Positions 36,686-44,596 of a stretch of 64,000 nucleotides of DNA are shown in pieces. A program made the translations under genes and the position numbers. Below the pieces are notes generated by a model. The model was not told where the DNA came from, ran no database searches, and saw nothing but the letters and a program-made list of their open reading frames with translations. Source of the DNA: JADJPO01 sp046330955 (lineage in GTDB: Bacteria > Actinomycetota > Actinomycetes > Actinomycetales > Kineosporiaceae); the NCBI GenBank assembly GCA_046330955.1, contig JAXLRT010000005.1, positions 62,001 through 126,000 on the forward strand, read 5' to 3'. Each line of letters starts with the position of its first letter. The first letter of the stretch is position 1.

Positions 36686-38005
36686 ATGGAAGCATGTGGT
36701 GTTCCATCGCCGAGCAACCCTTGGCCATGGGCAATCGCTGTTTCCGCCGGCTGCTTGCTGCTCCCACCCGGCTTGATGAGCCAACAGGGGTTTGCCCCTG
36801 TTGGTGCTGCAACAATTGCTACCGCTGGCCTCTTAAGCACCTTAGACAGACGCCGACGTGGTCTACGAGTGATCTATAGCATGCGCCGCTTCTTGGCATG
36901 GCTAACTGCTTTCGAAGTGTGGCTGATGCTCCTGCTGATCCTGTTCCCGAGTCCAATTGCGAACATCTCAGCCTACTCGAGTCTGCTATGCCTGATATCG
37001 GCAGTGGCCGGTGCGCAGCTATTGAGCGACGCAGCGACAGCGCGTGCTGCGGCCCGAACTCTGGTGCTAATAGTTTCCGTCCTTGGCTACTCTGGACTAA
37101 TCACCTGGTTGCTCATACTCATAGGAGTTCCAGTTTCCCGTCTCTCCCTCATGCATATCACCCTATACGAGAGCTGGTCTCCTGATTCAGCGACCTCTAT
37201 TCTATTCCCGATTTCCGTTGAAGCGGGAAACATACGCCTCATGGATGTGGTATTGCCTCGCTGTACAGGGGCGATGCGTGAACCAGGTCTTTGTCAACTA
37301 GTATCAATCATCTTGTTGGTGACTGCGCGAAGGCTAAAGTGTCGTCGTTGGTTGACCGGCGGACTCGTTGCAAGCGTCTTCGTGTCAGGGAGCACTGCAG
37401 CTCTTGTATCACTTGTCGCCGCTGTCGTAGCTCAGCTCCTAGTTTCAGGAAACACAAGTAGTCCGTTCAGACGATACTCCAGGCTGTTGGGAGCGCTCTT
37501 GATCTCTGTTGCCGGGATATGGGCAGTGATCTACATCCCGAGCGTCGGAGTGGCCGACAAAGCAGAGCAGAGCGGTTCGGTTGCAGCCCGGCACGACGCG
37601 ATATTGAATGGCTTCAACTCCGTTCTCCACGCACCATTCGGTCGCGGCTTGGGGCATAGCACAGGCGACCTCGGCATCAACCTAATCGGTATGATGACAA
37701 GTTTCGGAGTGCCAGGGCTGATTCTGATTGCTGGCACGTTCCTTGCGATGAGTAGGATGCGAGGCCCCGGATATCGGCAAACCGTTGTCATTTCCACCGT
37801 TGTAGTTATCACCGGATTAACGTCGCAGCCGCTCTTGAACATGGCCGGATTGTATCTAGTTATGCTTGTTGGATGCGCCGTGCTCTCGACCAACAGTGAT
37901 GGAGACACGATCGGCCAGCCTCCTCCAAATAGCAAGCCGATGTCTATTGAGTATCAGGAGAACTCTCTGAGGGCGTCCGTAAGAACGTCAGAATACAGAA
38001 CTTGA
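36686..38005 (+). CDS. Wzy-like O-antigen/exopolysaccharide polymerase
   Basis: From ATG 36686 the protein has 439 residues and about 11 membrane helices with a large extracytoplasmic loop near the middle (about residues 150-210) and a long last loop, the usual polymerase layout. Segments such as MREPGLCQLVSIILLV and HAPFGRGLGHSTGDLGINLIGMMTSFGVPGL are typical of O-antigen ligase/polymerase-like (Wzy_C) proteins: the first has the E-PG element, the second the conserved G-G-G turn. The frame is open to 36575 and a GTG at 36602 is an alternative, both overlapping the acyltransferase gene. TTA codons occur. Its 3' end overlaps the convergent SGNH gene by 52 bases. It should join lipid-linked units outside the membrane. 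Confidence 0.82.
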   Translation: MEACGVPSPSNPWPWAIAVSAGCLLLPPGLMSQQGFAPVGAATIATAGLLSTLDRRRRGLRVIYSMRRFLAWLTAFEVWLMLLLILFPSPIANISAYSSLLCLISAVAGAQLLSDAATARAAARTLVLIVSVLGYSGLITWLLILIGVPVSRLSLMHITLYESWSPDSATSILFPISVEAGNIRLMDVVLPRCTGAMREPGLCQLVSIILLVTARRLKCRRWLTGGLVASVFVSGSTAALVSLVAAVVAQLLVSGNTSSPFRRYSRLLGALLISVAGIWAVIYIPSVGVADKAEQSGSVAARHDAILNGFNSVLHAPFGRGLGHSTGDLGINLIGMMTSFGVPGLILIAGTFLAMSRMRGPGYRQTVVISTVVVITGLTSQPLLNMAGLYLVMLVGCAVLSTNSDGDTIGQPPPNSKPMSIEYQENSLRASVRTSEYRT

Positions 38006-38727
38006 CCTCTATTAGAAGGATGAACCCCATCGGGGGATACCAAGCCCGGCTCATCCGTTCGGCCGGACAAGCCCCATGCCAATGGGTCGATGCTCTGCAC
38101 ATGTTCGGCAAGGGCAGCCGAACGGATCGCATCTCGCGCGTCCTTAGCGTCCACGTTGAGTCCGCGCGATAGAAATGTGGGCAGAACGACAATAATTCGG
38201 GCTTGTGGCCAAGCCCGGCGCGCTGAATTGATGTATGCACGAGCCGCGGCGAAGAGATCATCTCGCTTGGCCCAACGATCATTTCTTCCCCCGTCAATTA
38301 CGACAAGATCTGGTCGGAAAGTTCTTATGTCTGAGGCCAAGCGACCCTTGAACGGGGTGAAGTTGGGGCTATTCTTCTTGCCGGGATTGAGGTAGCCGGT
38401 TCCCCCTTGCGCGTCCAGGCATGCAACCCAACCCAAGCGTTGTGACACAACTATCGGATAGGAAGGATTGCGTCGATCGCTGCCGAAGCCGGCCGTGAAA
38501 GAGTCACCCACCCAAAGAGCAGCTGGAATCTTGGAGGAGTACTCGGCCGACGGTAAACGGGTGGAGGGATAGGAGTTGTCGCTATCGCCGGTTGGGGTGT
38601 ATATCATTACGAGAGGGGCAGCAACCACGAACAGTGAGGCAACTAGCGATACCATGGATCGATCCAGTCTAGCCAAAGGTCTATAAACTGCATGAGCGCT
38701 TACGCAATGAACCCTTTTCGTGGTCAT
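37954..38727 (-). CDS. SGNH/GDSL-family hydrolase, membrane-anchored
   Basis: The 257-residue protein has an N-terminal signal-anchor helix (about 25-43) and an extracytoplasmic SGNH domain: WVGDSFTAGFG with the nucleophile Ser 76, DGGRNDRW with the oxyanion Asn near 149, and SPDGVHPSNRG with the Asp/His pair near 243-247. These enzymes remove or transfer acyl groups on polysaccharides. A role in trimming acetyl groups added by the two acyltransferases of the cassette is plausible. ATG 38727 overlaps the beta-helix gene stop (ATGA) and has GAAGG eight bases upstream. It is the last of a coupled minus-strand operon and converges on the polymerase gene with a 52-base overlap. Confidence 0.87.
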   Translation of the reverse strand: MTTKRVHCVSAHAVYRPLARLDRSMVSLVASLFVVAAPLVMIYTPTGDSDNSYPSTRLPSAEYSSKIPAALWVGDSFTAGFGSDRRNPSYPIVVSQRLGWVACLDAQGGTGYLNPGKKNSPNFTPFKGRLASDIRTFRPDLVVIDGGRNDRWAKRDDLFAAARAYINSARRAWPQARIIVVLPTFLSRGLNVDAKDARDAIRSAALAEHVQSIDPLAWGLSGRTDEPGLVSPDGVHPSNRGQVLYSDVLTDALREFS

Positions 38728-40001
38728 TTCAAGACCTTCACTACCTGATTCCCTGCGACCGTTACCGCGTCCGCACCGTAATTGGCCCAAGCCATGGTAT
38801 CGGAGGCCAGTGTGAAACGGTTTCTGTCAATAAGAATATCGTGCGGCCGCGGTCTGTTTAACCCGCCGGGTCCAAGGAAGATTCCGTGGCGTGGTGGCGC
38901 TGATGAGGTAAGGTCAAAATTATTGTTCTGAATCTGTATTGAATGAGAGCCGCCAATGACCAGAATCATTGTTGACCAGGAAACGCTCGCAGCCTTTCCC
39001 TTGCCGAATACATTCCTTGTTACGTTGATCCAAGCGCTACGATCTTCTATGTGAATGGGCTCATTTCTGAATCCCGAAAAGTAATTTTTCGATAGGGTAG
39101 CATGCTGCACATTTGCTAAACCAATGGCGAACTGGCCGGAGCCGCTAAAGACAGAGTTTCGCACGACAACGTGCTGCATAGATGCATTGGGAGCATTGAA
39201 TTCAAGGTCGTCGAGAAGGTTGCCCGTGAATAGGCATCGGCTTACAGTAAGACTCCGCGTAGTGGCTTGTGTTGTCGACGCTTGGAACAAGCCGAAATCC
39301 AGATTCACAACTGAGCTTTGAGAAAGCGTCATCGCGGACAAAGAACCGTGTCCCGGAGCGAGCTCAATGCCGTGCATTCCACCACCAAAGGCTCTCGCGC
39401 CGCCGTGAATCAGAAGACCAGACAACAGTAGGTTCGAGGCGGTCGGCAGTACCTTGATCATGACGCCTTGGCAGGCTGTGCTTCGGACCAGTCTAAGATC
39501 GCGGATGCGGACGCCCGCCCCGCTGACACGAAGGAGTTCGTGGTATTGAGCGGGGGAGTGACAGTTCAGACTCAGCTCACTTGTAGTTGAGCGTCCGACC
39601 AAATCAGTGTGGGCGCTGAGCATAAGAGTTTTACCAGGCTGCAGCACCACTAGGCATCGTCCCGGAGGGATGTTCACGGTTCCGCCCGACCGAGATGCCT
39701 GCGCAAGCGCTCGTTGCAATGGCTGGAAGTTGTCGAATCGCCCATCACAACGGCCACCGACGGTCTCTAGACGAATGACAGGAGATCTTGGGGCTGCCCT
39801 ATCACCAATTATGGTCGATGGTTTGCCTACTAAACCTATGGATGTCACGTTCAGCATCGGTGTCGCTGACGTAGTCTTCCAACCGGCCATGGCGAGCACG
39901 GCTACGAGTACGGAGGCAGCCGGTACGAGGACACGGAGAAGAGATGCGCTAGAAGGCTCTCCAGGCGACAACGCAGCGCCCTCGCCCATGTACCGACTCA
40001 T
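38724..40001 (-). CDS. Right-handed parallel beta-helix protein (pectate-lyase-like)
   Basis: The 425-residue protein has a membrane anchor or uncleaved signal helix (LLRVLVPAASVLVAVLAMAG, about 21-40). RCDGRFDNFQPLQRALAQASRSGGTVNIPPGRCLV follows, in pieces, the usual entry of pectate-lyase-3-type beta helices. About ten rungs of repeats come after it (LLLSGLLIHGGARAF, TLSKNYFSGF, IQIQNNNFDL, ILIDRNRFTL). It is probably an extracytoplasmic polysaccharide lyase, hydrolase or epimerase. The catalytic residues cannot be named. It is coupled to its neighbours by four-base overlaps at both ends (39998-40001 and 38724-38727), so its product is likely needed in fixed ratio with the glycosyltransferase and the SGNH enzyme. 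Confidence 0.82.
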   Translation of the reverse strand: MSRYMGEGAALSPGEPSSASLLRVLVPAASVLVAVLAMAGWKTTSATPMLNVTSIGLVGKPSTIIGDRAAPRSPVIRLETVGGRCDGRFDNFQPLQRALAQASRSGGTVNIPPGRCLVVLQPGKTLMLSAHTDLVGRSTTSELSLNCHSPAQYHELLRVSGAGVRIRDLRLVRSTACQGVMIKVLPTASNLLLSGLLIHGGARAFGGGMHGIELAPGHGSLSAMTLSQSSVVNLDFGLFQASTTQATTRSLTVSRCLFTGNLLDDLEFNAPNASMQHVVVRNSVFSGSGQFAIGLANVQHATLSKNYFSGFRNEPIHIEDRSAWINVTRNVFGKGKAASVSWSTMILVIGGSHSIQIQNNNFDLTSSAPPRHGIFLGPGGLNRPRPHDILIDRNRFTLASDTMAWANYGADAVTVAGNQVVKVLK

Positions 40002-41095
40002 GCCAAGGGTGACGGGTCGTTGCTCGAAAGGCGCTGTTGATCAATGCCGTACCCAGGTGAAGGATGAGTGCGTGCTCTCCATGTGCTATACAAGCCGCTG
40101 ACGATATCTACCCAGATTTCAGGCGACGAGCGCTGTGCCAGACTGCCGCTGCGGGCTCCCCACGCCAACCGGCGGTCCGCGGTCGCGAGGGAAACCTCCG
40201 TCATCGCCACCGCCATCGCCTCTGCGTCTCTTGCCGGCACGACCCGCCCGTTGCCCTTGTCAAATACAAAAGTGCCTACGGCTCCGCAAGCATCAGTCGC
40301 GATTATGGGCCGGGCTGCAGCCGCTGCCTCATGAAGGACAACACCCCACGGTTCAAAGATGCTTGCCAACACAAAGGCACCCGAACTTTTCAAATGCTCA
40401 GCGAGTTCACGAGGCTCTGCGAATCCTAGCCAGCGAACGCCGTCAATCTGTTGCCTTGGCCAAGGACCAACTCCGCATATGATCAAATCCCAAGGATCGG
40501 AGACCATTGACCGATACCGTGAGTAGGCCTCGAGAAGTATGGCGATTCCCTTGACTGGAACCAGCCTCGCGGCGGTCAAGAAGTTGCGCCCTCCCAAGGT
40601 TGGTGGGGCTTGGAAGAGATCACTATTGCAGGGAATACCTCCAAGGCTGATGTTCGACCAGTCAAAACCCATTCTCTGCGCAAAGGCCGCCTGACGCGGC
40701 CCGGGCACAAGAGCAGCATCATATACGTTTCGCAACTTTGTGCGAAAGAGCAACTGGCCGGCACGCTGCTTTATCGTTCCCGTCCATTGATTATCCAGTA
40801 CCAAGACTCGACAGGCTCGCTGACGGAATTTTCGAGATACCTGGACGAATTGTGGAACGTGCCATCCAGCTACGACTAGAAGTTCTGGTTGGAAGGCCTC
40901 TAGCGATGCGCCCAGTTCGGCATCCTCGGGGCTTGCGAGATATCGAACATCAGACCCGCCGTCGTTCAGTGTATGGGGCGAATCTTCGTCCCGTCCGCGG
41001 GTTACAACCAGAGTCTCATTGCCTTGCGCCTCAAGAGCTCGAATAGCGGCCCAGAAATAGTCTGTCTCCAAAGTCCAGAGAACGGCGGTTCTCAC
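39998..41095 (-). CDS. Family 4 glycosyltransferase
   Basis: The 365-residue GT-B protein has the N-terminal half RTAVLWTLETDYFWAAIRALEA and the donor half with FLTAARLVPVKGIAILLEAY, DLIICGVGPW, VRWLGFAEPRELAEHL and the SIFEPWGVVLHEAAAAARPIIATD stretch, which contains the conserved E-X7-E (FEPWGVVLHE). It adds a sugar to the lipid-linked unit at the cytoplasmic membrane face. The gene overlaps both neighbours by four bases (ATGA with 41092 and 40001). Codon use is mixed, less GC-rich than the 1-16 kb region. Sugar donor is unknown. Confidence 0.88.
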   Translation of the reverse strand: MRTAVLWTLETDYFWAAIRALEAQGNETLVVTRGRDEDSPHTLNDGGSDVRYLASPEDAELGASLEAFQPELLVVAGWHVPQFVQVSRKFRQRACRVLVLDNQWTGTIKQRAGQLLFRTKLRNVYDAALVPGPRQAAFAQRMGFDWSNISLGGIPCNSDLFQAPPTLGGRNFLTAARLVPVKGIAILLEAYSRYRSMVSDPWDLIICGVGPWPRQQIDGVRWLGFAEPRELAEHLKSSGAFVLASIFEPWGVVLHEAAAAARPIIATDACGAVGTFVFDKGNGRVVPARDAEAMAVAMTEVSLATADRRLAWGARSGSLAQRSSPEIWVDIVSGLYSTWRARTHPSPGYGIDQQRLSSNDPSPLA

Positions 41096-41754
41096 CGGTG
41101 TGGGACTTCCATCGAGTCACCAAGTTCTATCCTGCTTCGCTCACACAGAGATCCTTGTGCCAGGTCACGAAGGCGTCGAAGGTGCAGATCGCGCTCTTTG
41201 TCGCTGCGGAATCGGATCGATATCTGGCGAGCGGGTGACCCGGCTACGATCGCAAACGACTCAACGTCATGCGTAACAACGCTTCCGGCTCCGATGACAG
41301 CGCCTGAGCCTATGGTAACTCCGCTCAAGATTGTCGACCCGCCGCCAATCCAGACATCGGTACCGATGGTGACGGTGTCACTTGCTCGTTGATCGCGGTC
41401 TCCGACCCATGTAGAAAGAGCTATGGGAATCCCGATCTGGTCCAATGCATGGTCATGGCGGCCGCAGATCTGCACGCCCATGCCGATGAGGCAGAAGTCG
41501 CCAATTGATCCGTCAACTTGAATGAGAGTTCGGGGTCCTATTGAGACGTGATCACCAATTACGAGTCCATGAGGGGAACTCACAACCACGCCGCGGCCGA
41601 TGCGCAGGTCATCGCCCGCTTGGACGTTCTCGTGCAACGAAATGGCCCTCAACGTGGCCCGAGTTAGACGGCGAAGGGGGCCAGGAACACCGCTCCGTTG
41701 CCGTGGCGTCAGTACTTTCGGGGTCGCCACTCCGCCCCTGGCAGCCTCAGTCAT
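41092..41754 (-). CDS. LbH-type (maltose/galactoside) O-acetyltransferase
   Basis: From ATG 41754, preceded by GGGGGA, the protein has 220 residues. It is a left-handed beta-helix acyltransferase of the galactoside/maltose O-acetyltransferase type: GDDLRIGRGVVVSSPHGLVIGDHVSIGPRTLI in pieces, QICGRHDHALDQIG with the catalytic His, then TVTIGTDVWIGGGSTILSGVTIGSGAVIGAGSVVTHDV and VAGSPARQI. It likely acetylates a sugar residue from acetyl-CoA in the cytoplasm. The frame is open to 42063, but the extra 103 residues have no family match and no ribosome site, so I rejected that start. Its stop overlaps the next gene's ATG. Confidence 0.87.
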   Translation of the reverse strand: MTEAARGGVATPKVLTPRQRSGVPGPLRRLTRATLRAISLHENVQAGDDLRIGRGVVVSSPHGLVIGDHVSIGPRTLIQVDGSIGDFCLIGMGVQICGRHDHALDQIGIPIALSTWVGDRDQRASDTVTIGTDVWIGGGSTILSGVTIGSGAVIGAGSVVTHDVESFAIVAGSPARQISIRFRSDKERDLHLRRLRDLAQGSLCERSRIELGDSMEVPHR

Positions 41755-42161
41755 AGGGTCTTTCCCCCGTTGCTCGTTTCGCACCTTTGCGCCCCTTGAT
41801 TGCCGTTCATCGGAACCGTACGTTGTGTTTGTGACGAGCACCCGGCCGATCCGTGAAGAGACGCATCTCGACTCTACAGACTGTTGAGGTTGACGATCAT
41901 AGCAATCTGCGACGATGCCGAGATCCCTCTCGGTATATGCAAGCATGGCAACATGCGGCGCGGAAGGTGTAGCCGCATAGATCGACCAAACTACCGACCT
42001 CATGTGTCCAGAGAACAGTTCAAGCGCCATGCCCGATCGCTTTGCTGTAGCCATAGAAGACAATTGCGTCCAGTGTCAGTTGGCCGAGAGAGGCCAAATC
42101 TTGAGTGGGCAAGAGAGCGCGTCCCACGAGTCACGACGTTGTGCGGCGCTACTTTCCCGTT
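41755..42161. other. Intergenic gap within the minus-strand cassette
   Basis: About 400 bases between the acyltransferase start and the stop of the upstream glycosyltransferase. Frames here have no family resemblance. It probably holds a promoter for the 41754-37954 operon, though no clear -35/-10 pair stands out. Confidence 0.45.
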
Positions 42162-43376
42162 CTAAGTGTCCAGCAATGCTACGGGGTGCTCTGACGTCTC
42201 AATGTTTGCCTGACATGAGCTAATCCGATGGTTCTTGAAGTTTGAGTCAGGGTTGCCGAGCAATGCTGACATCACGCCTTGCGCCATGGCCTCAGCGGAG
42301 TAGAAGTTGCGAACATAGCTCGACCATGCAACTCGCCTATCATCCAGCTGTCGATGGCTCATAGTCCGCAAGGCGCCGGCTAGGTGTTCCACGGAATCGC
42401 TATCGAAATACTCTACGGTTCCGAGTCTTTCGAGTTCTATCTCCGGTGAATGAGGCTCGTCCCTGGCCACGACCATGGGTACACCAAATCCGACGCTTTG
42501 TGTCAAGCTCAGACCAACATATCCTGGAGAAACGCTGCAGACGGCTTGAGCGTATATTTCGCGGAGTTCGCAGACGTCGTAAGTCGTCCCTTTGAAATGC
42601 ACCGAATCCGCTATTCCCAACTGTCGCACGAGGCCTTTTAGTTCCTGAAGAAGTGAGCCGCCGCCCACAAGCATCAGGACGAAGCCCTCTGAGGAAAGGC
42701 GTGACAATGAAAAGGCATGCACAAGAAGCCCGACCTTCTTGGACGGCTCCATGCGGCCAGAGTATACGATTGCGTTTCGAGTCTTTCCGATCGACGGGTG
42801 TATTTGAACAGCTCGGTAAATTGCGTTCGGAGCGACCCAAACATCGCTTCCACGAAGTTCTGCGGAGGCGCTTTCCGCACTCTCGTAAGTGTAAACCAAG
42901 GTCCCCGAACTAAGATGGCGCATAAGTCGCCGGAGCCATGCACTCGGCGAGCTCTTGCCTCTCTGCGGGTGGAGATGCCCCCAGACAACCGTACGGCGAC
43001 CCTTCGCCCTCCTCGATAGCAGGAGGACCCATGACGTAACGCTGCGAGGGTTCAGGTCAATGATGGCCGCCTCAGACTTCAATGTTGTCGACCATCCGCC
43101 GAATTGGAATAGCAGTCGTGAGTTTAAACGACGGTTTCTGACTGGCCTGTAAAGTTCCTTGGGAATCCCGGTCTTTACGGTGGGATCGAGATGCGCTTCG
43201 CCCGTATAGACGGCCAGAGCGGGCCCCAATCTCTGCTGGAGAATCTCGACGCATTCCTTACGATAGGCTCCCATCACTGCCGTATAGATCACGTAGACTG
43301 GTTGGCCGTGATCGTCTCTTGAGTTGCTGATGTCGGGTCCTGCTTGAGAGTGTTGCCGCTTGAGGGGGATGGGCAT
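42162..43376 (-). CDS. Family 4 glycosyltransferase
   Basis: The 404-residue GT-B protein opens, after about 28 residues, with PVYVIYTAVMGAYRKECVEIL, a usual GT4 beginning. The donor half has NAIVYSGRMEPSKKVGLLVHAFSLSRL, FVLMLVGGGSLLQEL, VHFKGTTYDVCELREIYAQAVCSVSPGYVGLSLTQSVGFGVPMVVARDEPHSPEIE in pieces; the usual E of E-X7-E is replaced (SPGYVGLSLTQ). ATG 43376 has a GAGAGA ribosome site but makes the gene overlap the upstream GT2 gene by 88 bases. ATG 43274 is a shorter option without a ribosome site. It adds a sugar in repeat-unit assembly. Confidence 0.85.
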   Translation of the reverse strand: MPIPLKRQHSQAGPDISNSRDDHGQPVYVIYTAVMGAYRKECVEILQQRLGPALAVYTGEAHLDPTVKTGIPKELYRPVRNRRLNSRLLFQFGGWSTTLKSEAAIIDLNPRSVTSWVLLLSRRAKGRRTVVWGHLHPQRGKSSPSAWLRRLMRHLSSGTLVYTYESAESASAELRGSDVWVAPNAIYRAVQIHPSIGKTRNAIVYSGRMEPSKKVGLLVHAFSLSRLSSEGFVLMLVGGGSLLQELKGLVRQLGIADSVHFKGTTYDVCELREIYAQAVCSVSPGYVGLSLTQSVGFGVPMVVARDEPHSPEIELERLGTVEYFDSDSVEHLAGALRTMSHRQLDDRRVAWSSYVRNFYSAEAMAQGVMSALLGNPDSNFKNHRISSCQANIETSEHPVALLDT

Positions 43377-44260
43377 TGTCTCTCTCTAATCTCTTGACTC
43401 TTGAGGGATATCTGCCAGTAATAGAAGGCATGTGCTATGGCGTAGTGAAACCCGGCCTTTCCATCGAGTACTCCCAATCGGAGCACGTATGAATAGAGGA
43501 AGAAGGCAACCGGTTTGAGAGGCAGAACCGCATAGCGTCTTCCACGCGCTGATCGCGATTGGTTCACCGCCTGGTTCAAGGAGTTCGATATCTGAACGTG
43601 GGCCTCCCAATCGCTGTATTTGTTGTGACGTGCGAAATAGTCATAGAGGGGGTCTGGGTCGTCGTGGACCAATGGTGATTTGAGTCGGTCTATGGTGCCC
43701 GAGACTGTGGGCTGATAGTGACCCTCAACCTCCCACATGGAGGTGACCTTCAAATCGTCGACACGTGGCCATGTTGTGCGACTCTTTCTGACCAGTGCTC
43801 GCTTGGTTACTCGATGCCCATGCTTGAGCTTCTTGCCAAGAAAGGTGTATTCGAGTTCGATGTCAAAGGCGGCAATGTTTGGCCTCGACTCTATGACCAT
43901 TCCTATCTCGGAAATGAGCTCGGGAGTGGCGAATTCATCGGCGTCGAGATATAGTACCCAATCGTTTCGGAGATTTAGGTTCAGAAGCGCCCATTCCTTC
44001 TTCTTAGGGTAGCGCCCATCCCATTTAAATTGGACCACAGATGCGCCGCATGCACGTGCTATGCCACACGTTCGGTCATGACTGCCACTGTCCAACACGA
44101 CTATTTGGTCGCAATCTCCCACGCTGCTGACTGCTCGCGCGATAGCTTTCTCCTCGTTCTTGGTCATGATAACCACTGAGACTGGTAGCCGTGGCGATTT
44201 GTCTTGCATGAGCTGTACTGATTGGTGTTCCGGCGTGTCGTGCGCATTTGAGTTGATCAA
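43289..44260 (-). CDS. Family 2 glycosyltransferase (WaaE/KdtX-like)
   Basis: The 323-residue protein has the GT-A start LPVSVVIMTKNEEKAIARAVSSVGDCDQIVVLDSGSHDRT in pieces, FKWDGRYPKKKEWALLNL typical of the WaaE-like beta-1,4-glucosyltransferase group, and the metal motif LYLDADEF. The C-terminal part, with HNKYSDWEAHVQI and a hydrophobic patch LKPVAFFLYSYVLRLGVLDGKAGFHYA, also fits that group. It is the first gene of the minus-strand part of the cassette, after a low-GC 336-base gap that presumably holds the promoter. It probably adds glucose or a related hexose to the unit. Confidence 0.88.
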   Translation of the reverse strand: MINSNAHDTPEHQSVQLMQDKSPRLPVSVVIMTKNEEKAIARAVSSVGDCDQIVVLDSGSHDRTCGIARACGASVVQFKWDGRYPKKKEWALLNLNLRNDWVLYLDADEFATPELISEIGMVIESRPNIAAFDIELEYTFLGKKLKHGHRVTKRALVRKSRTTWPRVDDLKVTSMWEVEGHYQPTVSGTIDRLKSPLVHDDPDPLYDYFARHNKYSDWEAHVQISNSLNQAVNQSRSARGRRYAVLPLKPVAFFLYSYVLRLGVLDGKAGFHYAIAHAFYYWQISLKSQEIRERQCPSPSSGNTLKQDPTSATQETITANQST

Positions 44261-44596
44261 TGGGAATCCTCTGCTAGCGTAGGGTTGCAGTAGGTTGGCT
44301 TTTCTCAGACTGGCTAATTGGTGTCTTTTTTGGTACTTCCTCGCTTCAGTGCGGATTCGCAGCGTTGATTCTCACGTCGGAGTGGATTTGGGATCTCGCC
44401 ACTGTTGAGTCGGTGCGCCAGCCGAGACACGGGTCTGTGTGCTTGGGGCTGCGACATGGTTTATCGTTGGTAGCGACACATACGTCATGCTGAAATTCGC
44501 TTAATGCCAGCGATCGGTGATCGCAGTGCCGATGCGCTTGTCCGCTGATTCAAAGTTCTATTGTATTCGGGATGCGCACAGAAGGCGCGGACAGGA
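44261..44596. other. AT-richer intergenic gap at the right edge of the cassette
   Basis: About 336 bases with no gene. It contains a T6 run (at about 44327) and lower GC than either the fusion gene to the right or the genome average here. It is a likely promoter region for the GT2 gene and marks the point where low-GC cassette DNA gives way to high-GC DNA. Confidence 0.5.

Noticed and set aside
41755..42063. N-terminal extension of the LbH acetyltransferase
   Set aside because: No family match or ribosome site. ATG 41754 has a good site and fits the family length.
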